Assembly: GCF_030269925.1 (NCBI RefSeq)
Contig: NC_085127.1
Coordinates: 11,105,501 to 11,169,500 of the forward strand
DNA length: 64,000 bases
DNA from: Bombyx mori
Taxonomy: Eukaryota; Arthropoda; Insecta; Lepidoptera; Bombycidae
Reading direction: 5' to 3'
In this document: positions 53,111 to 64,000 of the stretch, one piece after another
Layout of the letters: each line of letters begins with the position of its first letter
Numbering within the stretch: the stretch's first letter is position 1
Notes under the pieces: generated by a model
The model's input: only the letters and a program-made list of their open reading frames with translations
Databases searched by the model: none
What the model was told of the DNA's origin: nothing
Made by a program: the position numbers and the translations under genes

Positions 53111-56100
53111 TTACTCCATCGCCATCAGTTCTAATATGCTGTATCTGTCTTGGTAATCACTGTAATTGTCGTTTGCATTTCTGGAGCCTCTGTTATCGTC
53201 ATCATTGTTAAAAGGGGAAAACTCATCCGAAAGCTCTACATCATAAGCAATATCTTCTTCACTGTTTCTGTTATTTGTTTCAAGAGATGACAAAAATTCT
53301 TCTATATCCGTACTGTCCTCCTCATTTATTTGCCTATCATAACTATTAATATGTTGTGTTGAATCATTTCTTGGTTTATTTGTCTCATCTAATGAATCTA
53401 ACAATTCATCTAAGAAGTCTACTGTTGTTGTTTTTTCGCTAGTACTAATCGTTGTCCGCATTTCTACTTTCATATCATTTGATGAACTTAGTTTTGTTGC
53501 TAGTGATTGTTGATTTTTCTTCTTTTTGCATTTTGTTTTATTCTTTACAGTTGGAAATAATGAAGTGATGATTGTTTGTTCAGTTGTTATTACGTTGTCT
53601 TCAAGATTCTCAATTAAATTTTCGTTAGGATTAGATGTAGAATTAAAAATGTATTCACTGTGATCTTGAGATTCTTGTTCTTCACTAGTTTCCGTTGGAT
53701 TATTTTCGTCCTCAAACTCTTCCGAATCGTCTGTCTGATTAAGATCTGTGGTAGACTCCTGGCTATTCTCATCATCTTTCTCCTCCGAATAATCAGAAGT
53801 GGCTTCAGTGGTTGCTATTTTATTTTCTATTTCATTTATATTTTTATTTACTATTAAAGTAGTTATTATTGTACTAGTACTATGATCTTGTTCTGCCTTC
53901 TTTTCAAGTTCTATATCATTTGATTTCTGTGTAGACGGTGCATAACCTTGGAAATTAGACACCTTTCTTCTCGGAAATTTGTTTGAAACAATGGTTTTAT
54001 TTTTTTCTGATGAAATAGCATTCCATCTGTCATGTTTGACCGATGTGCCTTTGTACATTAGTGTAGATTGTCTGTAACGATTCTTGTTTCTTGGCTGTAT
54101 GGTCGAAGGTTCTATTTCGTTTTGTATGGTAGAAGCTGTAGACGGGGAGGTACTTGAAGGCTTTAGGGTCGTTTTTTGAGACACGGTAGTTGTATGTATG
54201 GTTGTTGTTTGGCCCGTAGTACTCATTGTTGATTCAAGAGAAGATGCCGTAGTACTTACGGACGTAGTCATCGGCGTGGTTGAGGTTGTTTTATTCTTAG
54301 GCTTCCAACCAGATTTTTCATTAACCACAGCAGAACTCGCTTGAGCTGTCAAATCTTGTGTTGTGCGTGTTCTAGTGATTTTCTCTGGAGCGTTTGTAGT
54401 ACTTGTGTTTCTACTAGTGGCCGGTTTCCTTTTTCTGTTTTTATCGATTTTAGTGAATTTCGGCGGCGGTCGCGTTCGTTTCTTCGGTTTTTCCGTCGTC
54501 GTCGTTGTTGTTGAAGTTGTGGACGTAGAACTAGTTTCATCATTTATCTTTTTGACTTCCGTCGTAGTGGTAGACTCAGTTGTAACAGTTGTAGATGGAG
54601 TGCTCTCTGTTACATTGAATTTTTTCACTTTTTTTGTTGTTACTAAAGGTGTTGTTTTAGTGAAAGCTCCTAGTACGTTGGCCCAATCCATTGCGTCGGT
54701 ATCCTCAACTGAAGCGTCACTTACTGTTATTATATCAGGTGAAGAGGTCGATGTTGATAATGATTTCACTTTGTCTTGCTTTTTCGTTGATTTTCTGACA
54801 TTAGGTACGATTCGACGCGATTTGTTGTTTTCTTTTATCACACCCTTCTCTGTTGTTGTATTATTTTCGCCATAGTCAATAGTTATCGGACGAAATGATG
54901 AATCAAATGACGAATCCGGATTTGAAAATAGAACTGGTGGGCTAGGTCGGAAATCTATTGGTTTTGGTTTTAGAGGCTTCGATGAATGTGTCAATTTTAA
55001 TGGTGGCATTGGCTTGAATGGTTTCTTATCCATTGTAACAAAAACTCCAGGAGGTGCGTTGTACACTGGCGGTCTAACATGATCCGGGAAGTAACTTATT
55101 TTCATGGGTGCTGGTCTTGGTTTATTGTGACTTTTATAACCAGACATGAGCTCGGGTTCTTTGGATACTACATAGGTTATGTTAAATTTTAGGTCGAATG
55201 TTCCGTTCTTTAAAGATGGCAAAGTTGGCAATAATGGTGTCATAACTGGAGTAGGTAAAACGGCGGGCCTTGTGGTCTTCACTAAGTTTGATGAAAGATA
55301 TCTGTGATCTGAAAGTGAAGATGGATGAGCATTGTTCACTCCCGAATCAAAGTCCGCATAGGGAGGAACATTAGTAAATAGTGAAGTTTGGTAGGATGGT
55401 CGCGAATATTTGTATGATGGGGGATTGTAGGGATAAGGCATCATTTTATTATGATGATGATGGTGATGATCACTTTGTGTCACGTGCCCTGTTTTAGAAT
55501 GTTGCGGATAAATTTGGGGACTGAAGTGATTTTGCTGCTTATATCTTGGCGAAGGCTCATCGTATGTATCCTCGTCAGAGAATAACGAAGAGAAAATTCT
55601 ATCTAAACCTTGATCGTAGTGCTGGTTTTTATGATAATTTGATGGTGCTATATTCTTATGAACCCAGATGGCTCGTTGTGGTCTATTGTTAATCGTTTCG
55701 TGTACTCGTTTTGTTACGGTCGGTGTTGTCTCTCGAACAGTATAAGTCCTTACTGCATTTTCGTACGGTTTCTTCTTTGGCGATGTGTGCGAGGTCACAG
55801 AAAAAGTTAACTCATAGTGGTACTTTCCTGACATCGCTTCGTCGTCCCTTTGCCTCACTCGCTTCACGTACCAGTAAGCTTTAACGCCTTCCTTACATTT
55901 TTCATCATTACACTTTTGTCTTTTTTCGTCTTCAGTGAAACGGAAGCCATCGCTTTCTTCTAGGAGACGTCCTCTAGCCACCATTGTGACGTCACCAAGC
56001 CATTCCGGATTTTCCGCTTTACGTCGATCGAAAGGGGCCGTTTTAATTTTTTCCCACATTTCGTGGTCGTCAAAGTCATTTGACGCGTGTTCATCTTTGC

Positions 56101-59100
56101 TATCAGGTTTCGCTATGAGTTGGTCTATTTTATCTCTGACCAAAGTAAGATAAACGCTGTGCCTTAAAGCGTCTTCCCAATAATGTGCCGGAACAGCGGC
56201 AACCGAAGAAAGTGCGTCACTTTTGGTTATCTCTTGCAAAGTGCCTGCGCCATCTTGTCGTTTACTTTGCCAATTGTTTAGCGGTATTGGCGTAGGGCTA
56301 AAGTCATCTTCTTCGGTCGATTCGCAGTTGTGTTCGGGAATCTAAAAAAAGAAGAGCAAAATTTCAAAATCTTCATCAACTCCAACTGGTCATTTGAGAA
56401 TGCGTTTGAAAGTAAAACGGCAGCCGGGAAAGTACGGTAGAGCGGTTGGCGTGTCACAAAGATGTTGCGTGCCGGACGATCCAGCTTGCTTGCTATAGTT
56501 TCCAATCGAATAATTTTAATACGAACGTACTTAGCCATTACGAATTAGTTATTCATTAAGTCGAAACTGTGTCTTTCGTTGAATATACATCTATAGTTTA
56601 AAATTATTTTTTCATTTTGTTGGTTATGTGTAGATTACTTTCATATGAAAGCATATTTTTTTTATCTATTTTCCAAATTGCTAGTATAGTCTTGTGGAAA
56701 AATGGTTTTAAGTGATATCAAAGCAAGTAATTAAAACGCTTGAACCATTTGCAACCATTTGCGCCAATTGAGCGATCGTGTGATGATAACACCTTTGTTA
56801 TCGGAAGGTGATCTAGAGCCAAATGTTTATGTACCGCGACGACGCATCGTTGCAAGTGGTTTTTTTCAAATGTATTTTAAAACTATAGTTTTTCGACTGC
56901 TAACTTATTGAATTGATGAAATGTTAATCATTATACAAGTTAAACTTTTTTAGTGTTTTTAATTATATTTCGATATTTTTTGTTGGGATTGACGTATGTA
57001 AGAGGAAACCTATAGCGGTTGTCAATGCCATGAACAATGTAAACGCATGGTTAGCAGGCTACCGTGCGCACCCAAGAACTCCATACTTAAACTCCAGTCA
57101 ACGGGACATTCGGAAAAACTAATAAATGTTAGGGTAAACCGCTAAGAGCATGATGTAGCTTAGCCACTGACTTTGAGCCAACATAAATGTTGCAATGTCA
57201 TTAGAATAATTGTAATTTTTGACGGTAGTCAGGTTAAAAGTTTGAAAATAAAAATTATTGGAACTCCAACATTCTGGTAATTTTTTTGCTCACCTATCGG
57301 CCAGTAGCTTCACGGGACCCTGAGAAAGTTTGCTAACATCTGACCTAGCAAGTGCAGTGCTTCGCTGAATCTGCTACCGGATCGGAATCGCGGTACTCAG
57401 TGACACGATCCGATACAACTCAGTGGGTTGGAATGAAGCATCATCCTAAATTTTTTTTTTATTGCTCTTGTAGGCAGACGATCATACAGCCCACATGATG
57501 GTGAGTGGTTACTGTCGCCCATGGACTTCAGCAATGCCAGGGGCAGAGCCAAGACGCTGCCTGCCTTGGTTGCTATAAGTGTGTAAACGAATTCACAGTT
57601 AGCTTGGTATTAAGTTGTCTGAGCCCATAGATGCGTGATTCTGTCGTCCGCCTTGATACATGCGTCTCTCAATTGCTTGAGACGTCTAACCGTACTCTAC
57701 GAACCGCGAATGGTGCATTGGAATAACGAAGGTTACCTTACTAGAGACATTCCCGATTAATCTAACAGACAGTGTGTGGTTTCATTACTCGGTCCATAAA
57801 CATTACTTACAAAAATTATTTAGTATTCACGGTCGTATTATTGACGATTAAAAAATTGTATTACAAATTACTAAAATACTTAGTTGATTACCAAATGATA
57901 TTTGTTGATTTGTAAGATCATCGACTACATACGGTTACATAAAAACTTATCTTTATTTTTCAACTTTTTAATTATTTTGATTTTCGAACACGTATACCTA
58001 TTATTTTTAAATCTAAAAATGAATCGCTGTTCGTTAGTCTCGCTCACTCAAAACTCGAGAACGGCTGGACCGATTTGGCTAATGTTGGTCTTGAATTATT
58101 TGTGGAAGTCCAGAGAAGGTTTAAAAGGTAGATAAATATGAAAATGCTCGGAATTAAACAAAAAGAACAATTTTGTTTTCCCTTTGATGTCTTCCCCGTC
58201 GGAAGGATTCTTTTTGTTTGTTTTAAGTTTATTTTATACAAAAGATTAGATCTTTTATTTATCGATTGAGACACTACGAAGTCTGCCGGGTCAGCTAGTT
58301 TACAATAAAAAAGTGCATTTTCATTTGTAACAGAACTTATGGCTGGACTAGGTATGTATACATTTAAACATATATAAGTGTGTGTATCCGTCCCCAATAG
58401 TATAAGGAATATTAATTTGGGTCCAGGCGACCGTGTGTGATTTTTCGACGATTATTTATTTGCGAATAGTTAATGTATGTATTTCAACTTGTGTGATTCA
58501 AATTAATATATTATTTCGCTTCGCACGCTTGAGTGAGCGAACCGTTTCATTGGGTGGCTCCGGCTATGCGAAAATTTTTCTTTCGAACAATAGTAACGCC
58601 GGAGGTCGCTGTTCTATCATAATCTGAATTAATTTCATTATTGTTGTAAACATAATACATACATATATAGCTCACTGAACGCGCGACTTGTAGTCTTTTA
58701 TGTGGTTCTGTCCGACCTTGGTTTTTTCTCATATAGACGTTTGTGACTTGCGAAACGTAATTTAAGATTATGTTTGATCTGGGTTAATTCAATTGGGTGA
58801 TTAGATTTAACAAAAAAAAAAAAACGATTTTGTTTTCACAAGCGACCTGTGACTTAAATAGCGTCAGACATAGCACACTGAGTTTCTCGCCGGTTCTTCT
58901 TAGTGGGTCGCGCTTCCGATCCGGTGATAGATTCTGCGAAGCATTGCTTTTGCTAGGGCTAGTGTTAGTAACGTCACTAGATTAGAAGAGCCCCGTGAGC
59001 TCCCCTACTCGTCCGGTGAATCTAGCATGACCCCTCGAGGTCACAAGAATAGGTAGGGAAAAAAATCGCAAATTGGAGATTAACATTTATAAAGTTTTTT

Positions 59101-60736
59101 TTTTGTTGAATATGTAGATATGTAATTTAAATCAATAAGTAAGTACATTAATAATTTTGGTAATACAGAAATGCTGTATATCGACGCTTGAAAGGCAAAC
59201 GTGACTAAGCGACAATAACTGCTTTGTACATAAATGATAGGCAATAACCATATTCGATGCGCAAACAAAATATATTTCTAGGTCTATTAAAATCATTTCA
59301 ATCCTACAGCTACTAGCTAGATTCTACTACAGCTAGATTCGTTAAAATAATTTTTGTTTTCAAATATTTCAACTTTAAATTAGTCTACTGTAAAGTTCAC
59401 GCATTGTCGCTTAGTCACGTTTGCCTTTCAAGCATCGATTACATATCGATAATAAGATTTTTATTACGATTTTTTCTACTGCAAACAGTACAAAGTTTTA
59501 TAAAGTGATATATTTGAACGCATATCAACGCGTAAAAGCTCCTTATTCCCGCTTCCTTCAGTTGCGTTTTCACTATTCGCGGAATTGAAAAGATACGTTC
59601 CCATTCCTATATTCGGGACTAAATATTTCTTTATTCGCGGATCTCATCGGTGCATACCTGATAAAAAAAGTCAAGTAGGGATTCAACCAAATCAATATCA
59701 TGTGTAAACGCGCTTTTCCGCGGCATATATACGGAATGTATACCCCGCGAATAGAGAGCATTTACTGCATATACTTTTAATAGTCTTCAATGGTGGTAGG
59801 ACCTCTTGTGAGTCCGCACGGGTAGGTACCACCGCCCCGCCTATTTCTGCCGTGAAGCAGTAATGCGTTTCGGTTTGAAGGGTGGGGCAGCCGTTGTAAC
59901 TATACTTGAGACCTTAGAACTTATATCTCAAGGTGTGTGGCGCATTTACGTTGTAGATGTCTACGGGCTCCAGTAACCACTTAACACCAGGTGGACTGTG
60001 AGCTCGTCCACATATCAAAGCAATAAAAAAAAAAAATTGGGCGTGACAACGAAAACTGTAAAGTATTCGGAACGTCGGAGCTAATGTAATGACAATTTAA
60101 AAAAAAACGTGATTCTACCGTAAAAGTAGTTTTAAGAACTATAGACCTTTAATGAAAGCTTCAACTAGTATTAATAATCGCTTCTGTATTTATTTTATAT
60201 TAAATTTATCATATTTATTTAAAAATAAATAACGTATAAAATATTATTGTTAAATAGTTATTTTAAAAAAAAAAGCAGAAAATAAGATTTTGATTAAAAT
60301 TAACATCACTAGAAAATTTACAAGGTATCCTTGGAAATATATCGTCTTCTCGCATTAAAACTGTATAATTTCAAAACTTACTAATTTTACAGGAGAGTGT
60401 CTTAAAGGTTTAACATATTATATTTTTAATATTAATCATATTTGCAACATTTATTTTTTAGTTTTTACCAATAACATTATCTGTCTTTTAAAGTAAGATA
60501 AAATTATGTACTAATTTTGTTAATGGCAGTCAAAACATAAGTAAACTAAAAAAACTAAAACTAAACTACGCTTTCTTGACAGTATTTATCAGAAATATAC
60601 TGGTGGTACCAAATGTTTACGCATATTCACTCAATTTCGAATAGGTTTGGCAATTGTACACTTTTAATGCGAAAAAGCGATATGATGTACTCACAACTAT
60701 TAGCGCAATGAAAACGCATAGCAGAGCGGATCTCAT
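53111..60736 (-). CDS. secreted Thr/Ser-rich protein of unknown function, 2 exons
   Basis: Exon 1 (60736-60695) codes MRSALLCVFIALIV, a signal-peptide core, and ends in a GTGAGT donor at a codon boundary. Exon 2 (56341-53111) begins IPEHNCESTEEDDF after a TTTTTTTAG acceptor, same phase, and is open for 1076 residues. The joined product would be 1090. Residues about 45-210 form a compact, conserved-looking region with three Cys. Then come Pro/Tyr/His-rich sequence with a His run, a mucin-like Thr/Ser-rich part (about 550-780), and an acidic Glu/Asp/Asn C-terminus. A TATATAAG lies about 55 bp upstream of the ATG. A minus-strand poly(A) signal may be at 52871-52866. I do not recognise the family. 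An additional small exon between the two is possible. Confidence 0.68.
56342..57285. other. intronic sequence, no gene seen
   Basis: Intron of the secreted-protein gene. An open frame at 56278-56538 (MAKYVRIKII) overlaps the acceptor in another frame and is not supported. Confidence 0.4.
57290..57440 (+). mobile_element. diverged Bm1 SINE fragment
   Basis: Landmarks AGTGCAGTGCTTCGCTGAAT and CTACCGGATCGGAATCGCGG are recognisable, but there are many changes. Confidence 0.65.
57453..57575 (-). repeat. retroposon 3' fragment (TAGGCAGACGA family)
   Basis: A T-run, then TTGTAGGCAGACGATCATAC, ATGATGGTGAGTGGTTACTG and GGACTTCAGCAATGCCAGGG. Third copy of the family in the window. Confidence 0.72.
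58012..58298 (+). mobile_element. short Helitron
   Basis: Starts TCTAAAAATGAATCGCTGTT after A and ends CTGCCGGGTCAGCTAG before T. The ACGGCTGGACCGATTTGGCT near the 5' end resembles ACGGCTTGACCGATTTTGAT at about 40370 in the 1.7 kb Helitron, so they share a family. 287 bp, non-coding. Confidence 0.75.
58856..59070 (-). mobile_element. Bm1 SINE copy
   Basis: Inverse of the Bm1 landmarks (GGGTCGCGCTTCCGATCCGG, GATAGATTCTGCGAAGCATT, CCCCGTGAGCTCCCCTACTC). Confidence 0.82.
59181..59438. mobile_element. MITE with 36 bp inverted ends
   Basis: TCGACGCTTGAAAGGCAAAC continuing GTGACTAAGCGACAAT at the left is repeated inverted at 59403-59438 with a single mismatch. Total 258 bp, A+T-rich centre, no coding capacity. 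Confidence 0.8.
59792..60035 (+). mobile_element. BMC1-like copy
   Basis: GGTGGTAGGACCTCTTGTGA through GCTCCAGTAACCACTTAACA to AAGCAATAAAAAAAAAAAAT. Little diverged. Confidence 0.85.
60339..60684 (-). mobile_element. MITE with GTCGTCTTNTCGCATTAAAA ends, copy 2
   Basis: ATCGTCTTCTCGCATTAAAA at the left and the inverse TTTTAATGCGAAAAAGCGAT at the right. The interior matches copy 1 (28422-28767) inverted. Its right end lies 4 bp from the exon 1 donor of the secreted-protein gene. Confidence 0.78.
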
Positions 60737-60784
60737 CTCTGTCCACTGAGTCACTGCACACGGGTTTCACAGACAAAATATTTG

Positions 60785-60800
60785 CTTATATATTTTTTTT
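60785..60800 (-). promoter_or_regulatory. possible TATA box for the secreted-protein gene
   Basis: The minus strand reads AAAAATATATAAGCAAA, about 50 bp upstream of the ATG at 60736. Placement suits a short 5' leader. Confidence 0.45.
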
Positions 60801-60934
60801 ATATCTATCGTTTCGCCGTTCGAAGCGCGTGCGGTGCTGTCGCACCAACTTGCCTTGACTGATCAAACGTAGCATCGGCTCCTTCGCAACCCCTCTCAAG
60901 CACAACACTAATTCTCGACTCTTTTTTTCATTTA

Positions 60935-61512
60935 ATTCCTTAGTGGTGGTAGGGCGTCTAATGAGCTCGCTCGTGTAGGTACTACCACTCTGCCTATTGT
61001 TGTCGTGAATCAGTAAAGTGTTTGAAGGGCGGGGCAGCTGTTGTACTGAGGATTAGAATTCATGTCGTAAGTGTCGCCGCACACGGGCCACCAGCCACAA
61101 CCACAAAACGCAGCCACTGACCTATTTCCTGTTGTTTTCATACATTTGGCATGGACTCGCCGCACACTGTAGACGCCGGTGGTCGCCACCCCCCACAAAT
61201 CGCCACGGCATGCCTCTAGCGGTCGACTCGGCCACAAAATGCCGACACAAGCCACTCGCGCGACTCCCCACCCCTCTCTCCCTTTGTTTTTTCGTCGGAG
61301 TTCATTATGATACTGCAAGTACGCGTTAAAAAAAGTAGCGACCACCGACCGCAAGTGTCCAACATGGACCACAAGTGGCCGCTTCTAGTTTCAAGTGGCG
61401 GCGATTGTAGATGTGGCTAGTGGCCCGTGTGCAGTGACCCTAAAGGTGGATGGCAGAATTCACATTGTTGATGTACACCAGGTGGGCTGTTAGCTCTAAA
61501 TCTAGGCAATAA
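60935..61512 (+). mobile_element. old BMC1-like copy split by hAT-like MITE
   Basis: The left part 60935-61069 (GGTGGTAGGGCGTCTAATGA, GTTTGAAGGGCGGGGCAGCT) and the right part 61441-61512 (CACCAGGTGGGCTGTTAGCT, AGGCAATAAAAAAAC) are strongly diverged halves of one copy. Confidence 0.7.
61078..61432. mobile_element. hAT-like MITE
   Basis: 355 bp, GC rich. The left end CGCACACGGGCCACCAGCCA and the inverse of the right end GCACACGGGCCACTAGCCAC match. The flanking octamers AGTGTCGC and AGTGACCC agree at 6 of 8, an aged 8 bp target duplication. Confidence 0.7.
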
Positions 61513-61694
61513 AAAAACCCTTAGACGTTTTAAGGGCTTGGTGTTAAGTGCTTAGCGGAGTCCATAGACATCACAGCGTGAATGCGTCATCAACAGTGAA
61601 ACTTAGGTACACTATTTTATTGTATAGTATAATAATTACGCTTTTTTTCATCGAATTTGATTTTTATTACTTGATATTTGTCCTTTATCGTTTT

Positions 61695-62000
61695 TTTTAC
61701 ACCTTAGCTGGTAGCCTTGAGAGGCTATGCCAGCGTAACCTAACAAGTCGGTGAGCTCACGAGGCTCAAACCTGATGACGATGCTAACACTAACTTTAGG
61801 AAGGGCAGTGCTTCGCAGAATCTACCACCGGATCGGAAATGTGACCCACTGAGACGATCCAGCGAGAAACTCAGTGAGCTGTGTCTGTGGGTTAATTTGG
61901 GTTCGACGAGAACGATGACCGGTCCGGACCATTCGGTCCGCAAGATCGGGAATGTAGTTACTCGCGGCCACGACGAGAGGATTCTCGTGTCGTGCCGCTT
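61695..62000 (+). mobile_element. Bm1 SINE copy
   Basis: AGCTGGTAGCCTTGAGAGGC, GTGCTTCGCAGAATCTACCA and TGTGTCTGTGGGTTAATTTG, then the 3' part with GATGACCGGTCCGGACC. Confidence 0.85.
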
Positions 62001-62004
62001 TTTT

Positions 62005-62712
62005 GTGAAAGCTTGGGCTTTATTGTGAAAGACATTCATGAATATAATTGTTGTGAGTTTGAGTATATAGAATATTTCATTAGAAAATTTCCCACCTGCG
62101 GTTTGGACATTGGCATATCGGCATCGTTCGATGCGCGTATACCAGGCGTCTTATCCTTTGAATCATGACGAGTTTTTATGTGTGTGTTATGCTTAAAACT
62201 AGATTTCATTAATCGATATGGCATAGGTAATAAGGACTGATTTATTCTATTTTTGCGAATTGAATCGCCATTTCTATGAGATTGACAATGATCGACACAG
62301 AACATTAACATTCTAGTTTTCTCTATTCTCTCTCTCTCGGTTGAGTTCTCTCTTATCAATTACAATACCTACCTTACACAAATTAAAGATAGATGATACG
62401 ACAAAAATCATTTAAATACGTCAAGATTACGAGTTGCAAATGCAAAGAATCTTACAGTTCCGTAATTCTTATAATATGATACAAAAATGATATTTTAATT
62501 ATTTAATTAAAGTGGATATTTAATGTTTGGAATGTATTTTTTTTAAGCTGTGTTACGCGAAGACGGTATTCCGTGGGAAATGTTGTAATGCGTCGTGAGC
62601 AAGGAAACCGAGATTGTGCAACAGCTGCTGCTATGCTAACGACTGTACTTACATCGTATCTTGATTGTACTATCGGCCGTGTTATTGTTTATATGATCGC
62701 CGTTCTTTGGTT
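62005..62712. other. no gene seen
   Basis: Open frames up to about 107 codons on the minus strand (62036-62359) lack motifs. A+T-rich sequence. Confidence 0.4.
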
Positions 62713-63030
62713 CATTTTTTTTTTATTGCTTGGATTGATGTTAAGTGGTTACTGGAGCACATAGACATCTACAACGTAAATGCCGCCACCCACCTTGAGA
62801 TGATATAAGTTCTATGGTCTCAGTATAGTTACAACGGCTACCCTACCCCTCTGACCGAAACGCATTACTGCTTTACGGCAGAAACAGACAGGGCGGTGGT
62901 ACCTACCCGTGCGAACTCACAATAGGTCCTACCACCAGTAATTACGCAAATTATAATTTTAGGGGTTTGATTTTTACTACACGATGTTATTATTCCTTCA
63001 CCGTGGAAATCAATCCTGAACATTTGAAAT
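62713..63030 (-). mobile_element. SINE/BMC1-like copy lacking tRNA head
   Basis: The minus strand holds CTTCACCGTGG, the GTAATTACTGGTGGTAGGAC junction and the tail (T-run 62717-62725). Confidence 0.78.
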
Positions 63031-63579
63031 TCTAAATTCACGATTTTTTCAAGACAATGTGGTTACATTTAAAATTAATCGATCGATTTTTGTGTTTATT
63101 TTTGGGGCTAGTTTTTGATTCTACGAAATTTAAATTTTAACATAAATTCATTGAATGCAGAGTTCGATTTTAAGTACATTTAAATATAGAATGACAAGTA
63201 AGAAGACACCGTTGTTGCTCTAAACTTAGCTCTAAAAGAAAGTTATGTAACGCGTTAATTGCTTAATCATCGTTAGCTCCTCAACGATTTTCACGACAGC
63301 GACAAAGAATCTCTAAATAGTCATCAAAAATTTTCGCGAGTTGTGGACATTATGAAAATTTTAAGCGGTCCTGGCCTAATTAATAATACGTTCAGTGTTA
63401 TTAAAATGTTGTTGTTCGCAACTTGTATATATGTAGGTAAGCTTATCTTGAAAATGCCGTAAGCGAGATTCAGGCATCTGTCAAATATCTTGTGTAGTAT
63501 GATAGCTACTCGCCACATATTAATATCGAGCTAATCATCACACGGTCTATTTCTGAATTCGATGTGTTTAAAAAAAAGG

Positions 63580-63662
63580 CGGGGTTTTGTGAAGTTTATG
63601 GGCTCCGGCAATCGCATTGCTGAACCCATAAGCTCGTTCAACTACGTAGTGCAATAAATTTT
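63580..63662 (+). repeat. BMC1-related 3' end fragment
   Basis: TTTATGGGCTCCGGCAATCG, then AAGCTCGTTCAACTACGTAG and GTGCAATAAATTTTTTA. Same order of words as the BMC1-like 3' end but diverged. Confidence 0.45.
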
Positions 63663-63764
63663 TTATTTAAAAATCATAATGATGATTCAATTTTCACAAA
63701 CATGAAAACTTTAGAAGATCGATCGAAATTTTAAAATGTATATGTTACGCTAAAAATAGATATT

Positions 63765-63925
63765 GCGGCAAATGTACACATTTTCCGGTAAATGTCCACA
63801 TTTGCAGCAATATGCAAATGTACATATATCTACATTATATTCAGTTCACATATACCTAACTTTTTGGCAAATGTGCACATTTACCGGTAAAAGTGTACAT
63901 TTTCCAAGAGTGTACGTTTACCGCA
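63765..63925. repeat. cluster of short inverted and direct repeats
   Basis: The words GCAAATGTACACATTT, CCGGTAAATGTCCACATTT, GCAAATGTGCACATTTACCG and GTAAAAGTGTACATTTTCC repeat in both orientations. Each contains a near palindrome (AAATGTGCACATTT). Confidence 0.65.
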
Positions 63926-64000
63926 AAATATATATTTTTTACGAGATTAAAGCTTAAAAGTATTTTACAACTACTGAGTTATGCTGTTTTTAGTTTAATT

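Noticed and set aside
54363..54875. 170-codon plus-strand frame
   Set aside because: It is the shadow of the Thr-rich coding exon on the minus strand. The hydrophobic Val/Leu/Phe composition is the complement of Thr/Lys/Asn codons.
56278..56538. 86-codon minus-strand frame (MAKYVRIKII) next to the secreted-protein exon
   Set aside because: It overlaps exon 2 in a different frame and crosses its acceptor. The phase-matched signal-peptide exon at 60736-60695 explains the gene better.

Overview
The window is insect nuclear DNA, almost certainly from a silkmoth (Bombyx mori or a close bombycid). The evidence is intron-rich animal genes, AT-rich spacers, and many copies of two repeat families I recognise as silkmoth repeats: the tRNA-derived SINE Bm1 and the BMC1-like retroposon tail. 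Family names come from memory, not from a search.

Layout. 1-267 is the end of a LINE cut by the window edge. 546-3303 is a cluster of seven full and one truncated 5S rRNA genes with a 190 bp unit, split by a 1.3 kb THAP-domain transposon with a perfect 8 bp target duplication. 4563-30074 (minus) is a complete mitochondrial aldehyde dehydrogenase gene of 11 exons and 513 residues. Its 12.5 kb intron 2 holds a Copia retrotransposon inserted in a BMC1 copy, and the Copia carries a 6.6 kb full-length non-LTR element in its protease region. 30568-32269 is a decayed DNA transposon with SAP and YqaJ-nuclease domains. 33002-36637 (plus) is dolichol kinase (9 exons, 489 aa). 37024-44956 (minus) is SIRT6 (6 exons, 370 aa), convergent with dolichol kinase. 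SIRT6 intron 4 holds a nest of elements: BMC1 split by Tc1, Tc1 split by a Harbinger-like element, and that element split by a SINE and a Helitron. 45000-50280 is gene-free, with two inverted-repeat elements, a 17 bp minisatellite and a 390-400 bp tandem duplication. 50283-52829 (plus) is the first five exons of nuclear cap-binding protein subunit 1. 53111-60736 (minus) is a secreted Thr/Ser-rich protein of unknown function, probably nested in a long NCBP1 intron. The remainder to 64000 is repeats.

The host genes are unrelated housekeeping functions: aldehyde detoxification in mitochondria, dolichyl phosphate synthesis in the ER, chromatin deacylation, and RNA cap binding. They do not form an operon or pathway. 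Exon phases agree at every junction in all four recognised genes, including two GC-AG introns. The most informative material is the transposon stratigraphy, which can be read from target duplications and terminal repeats.
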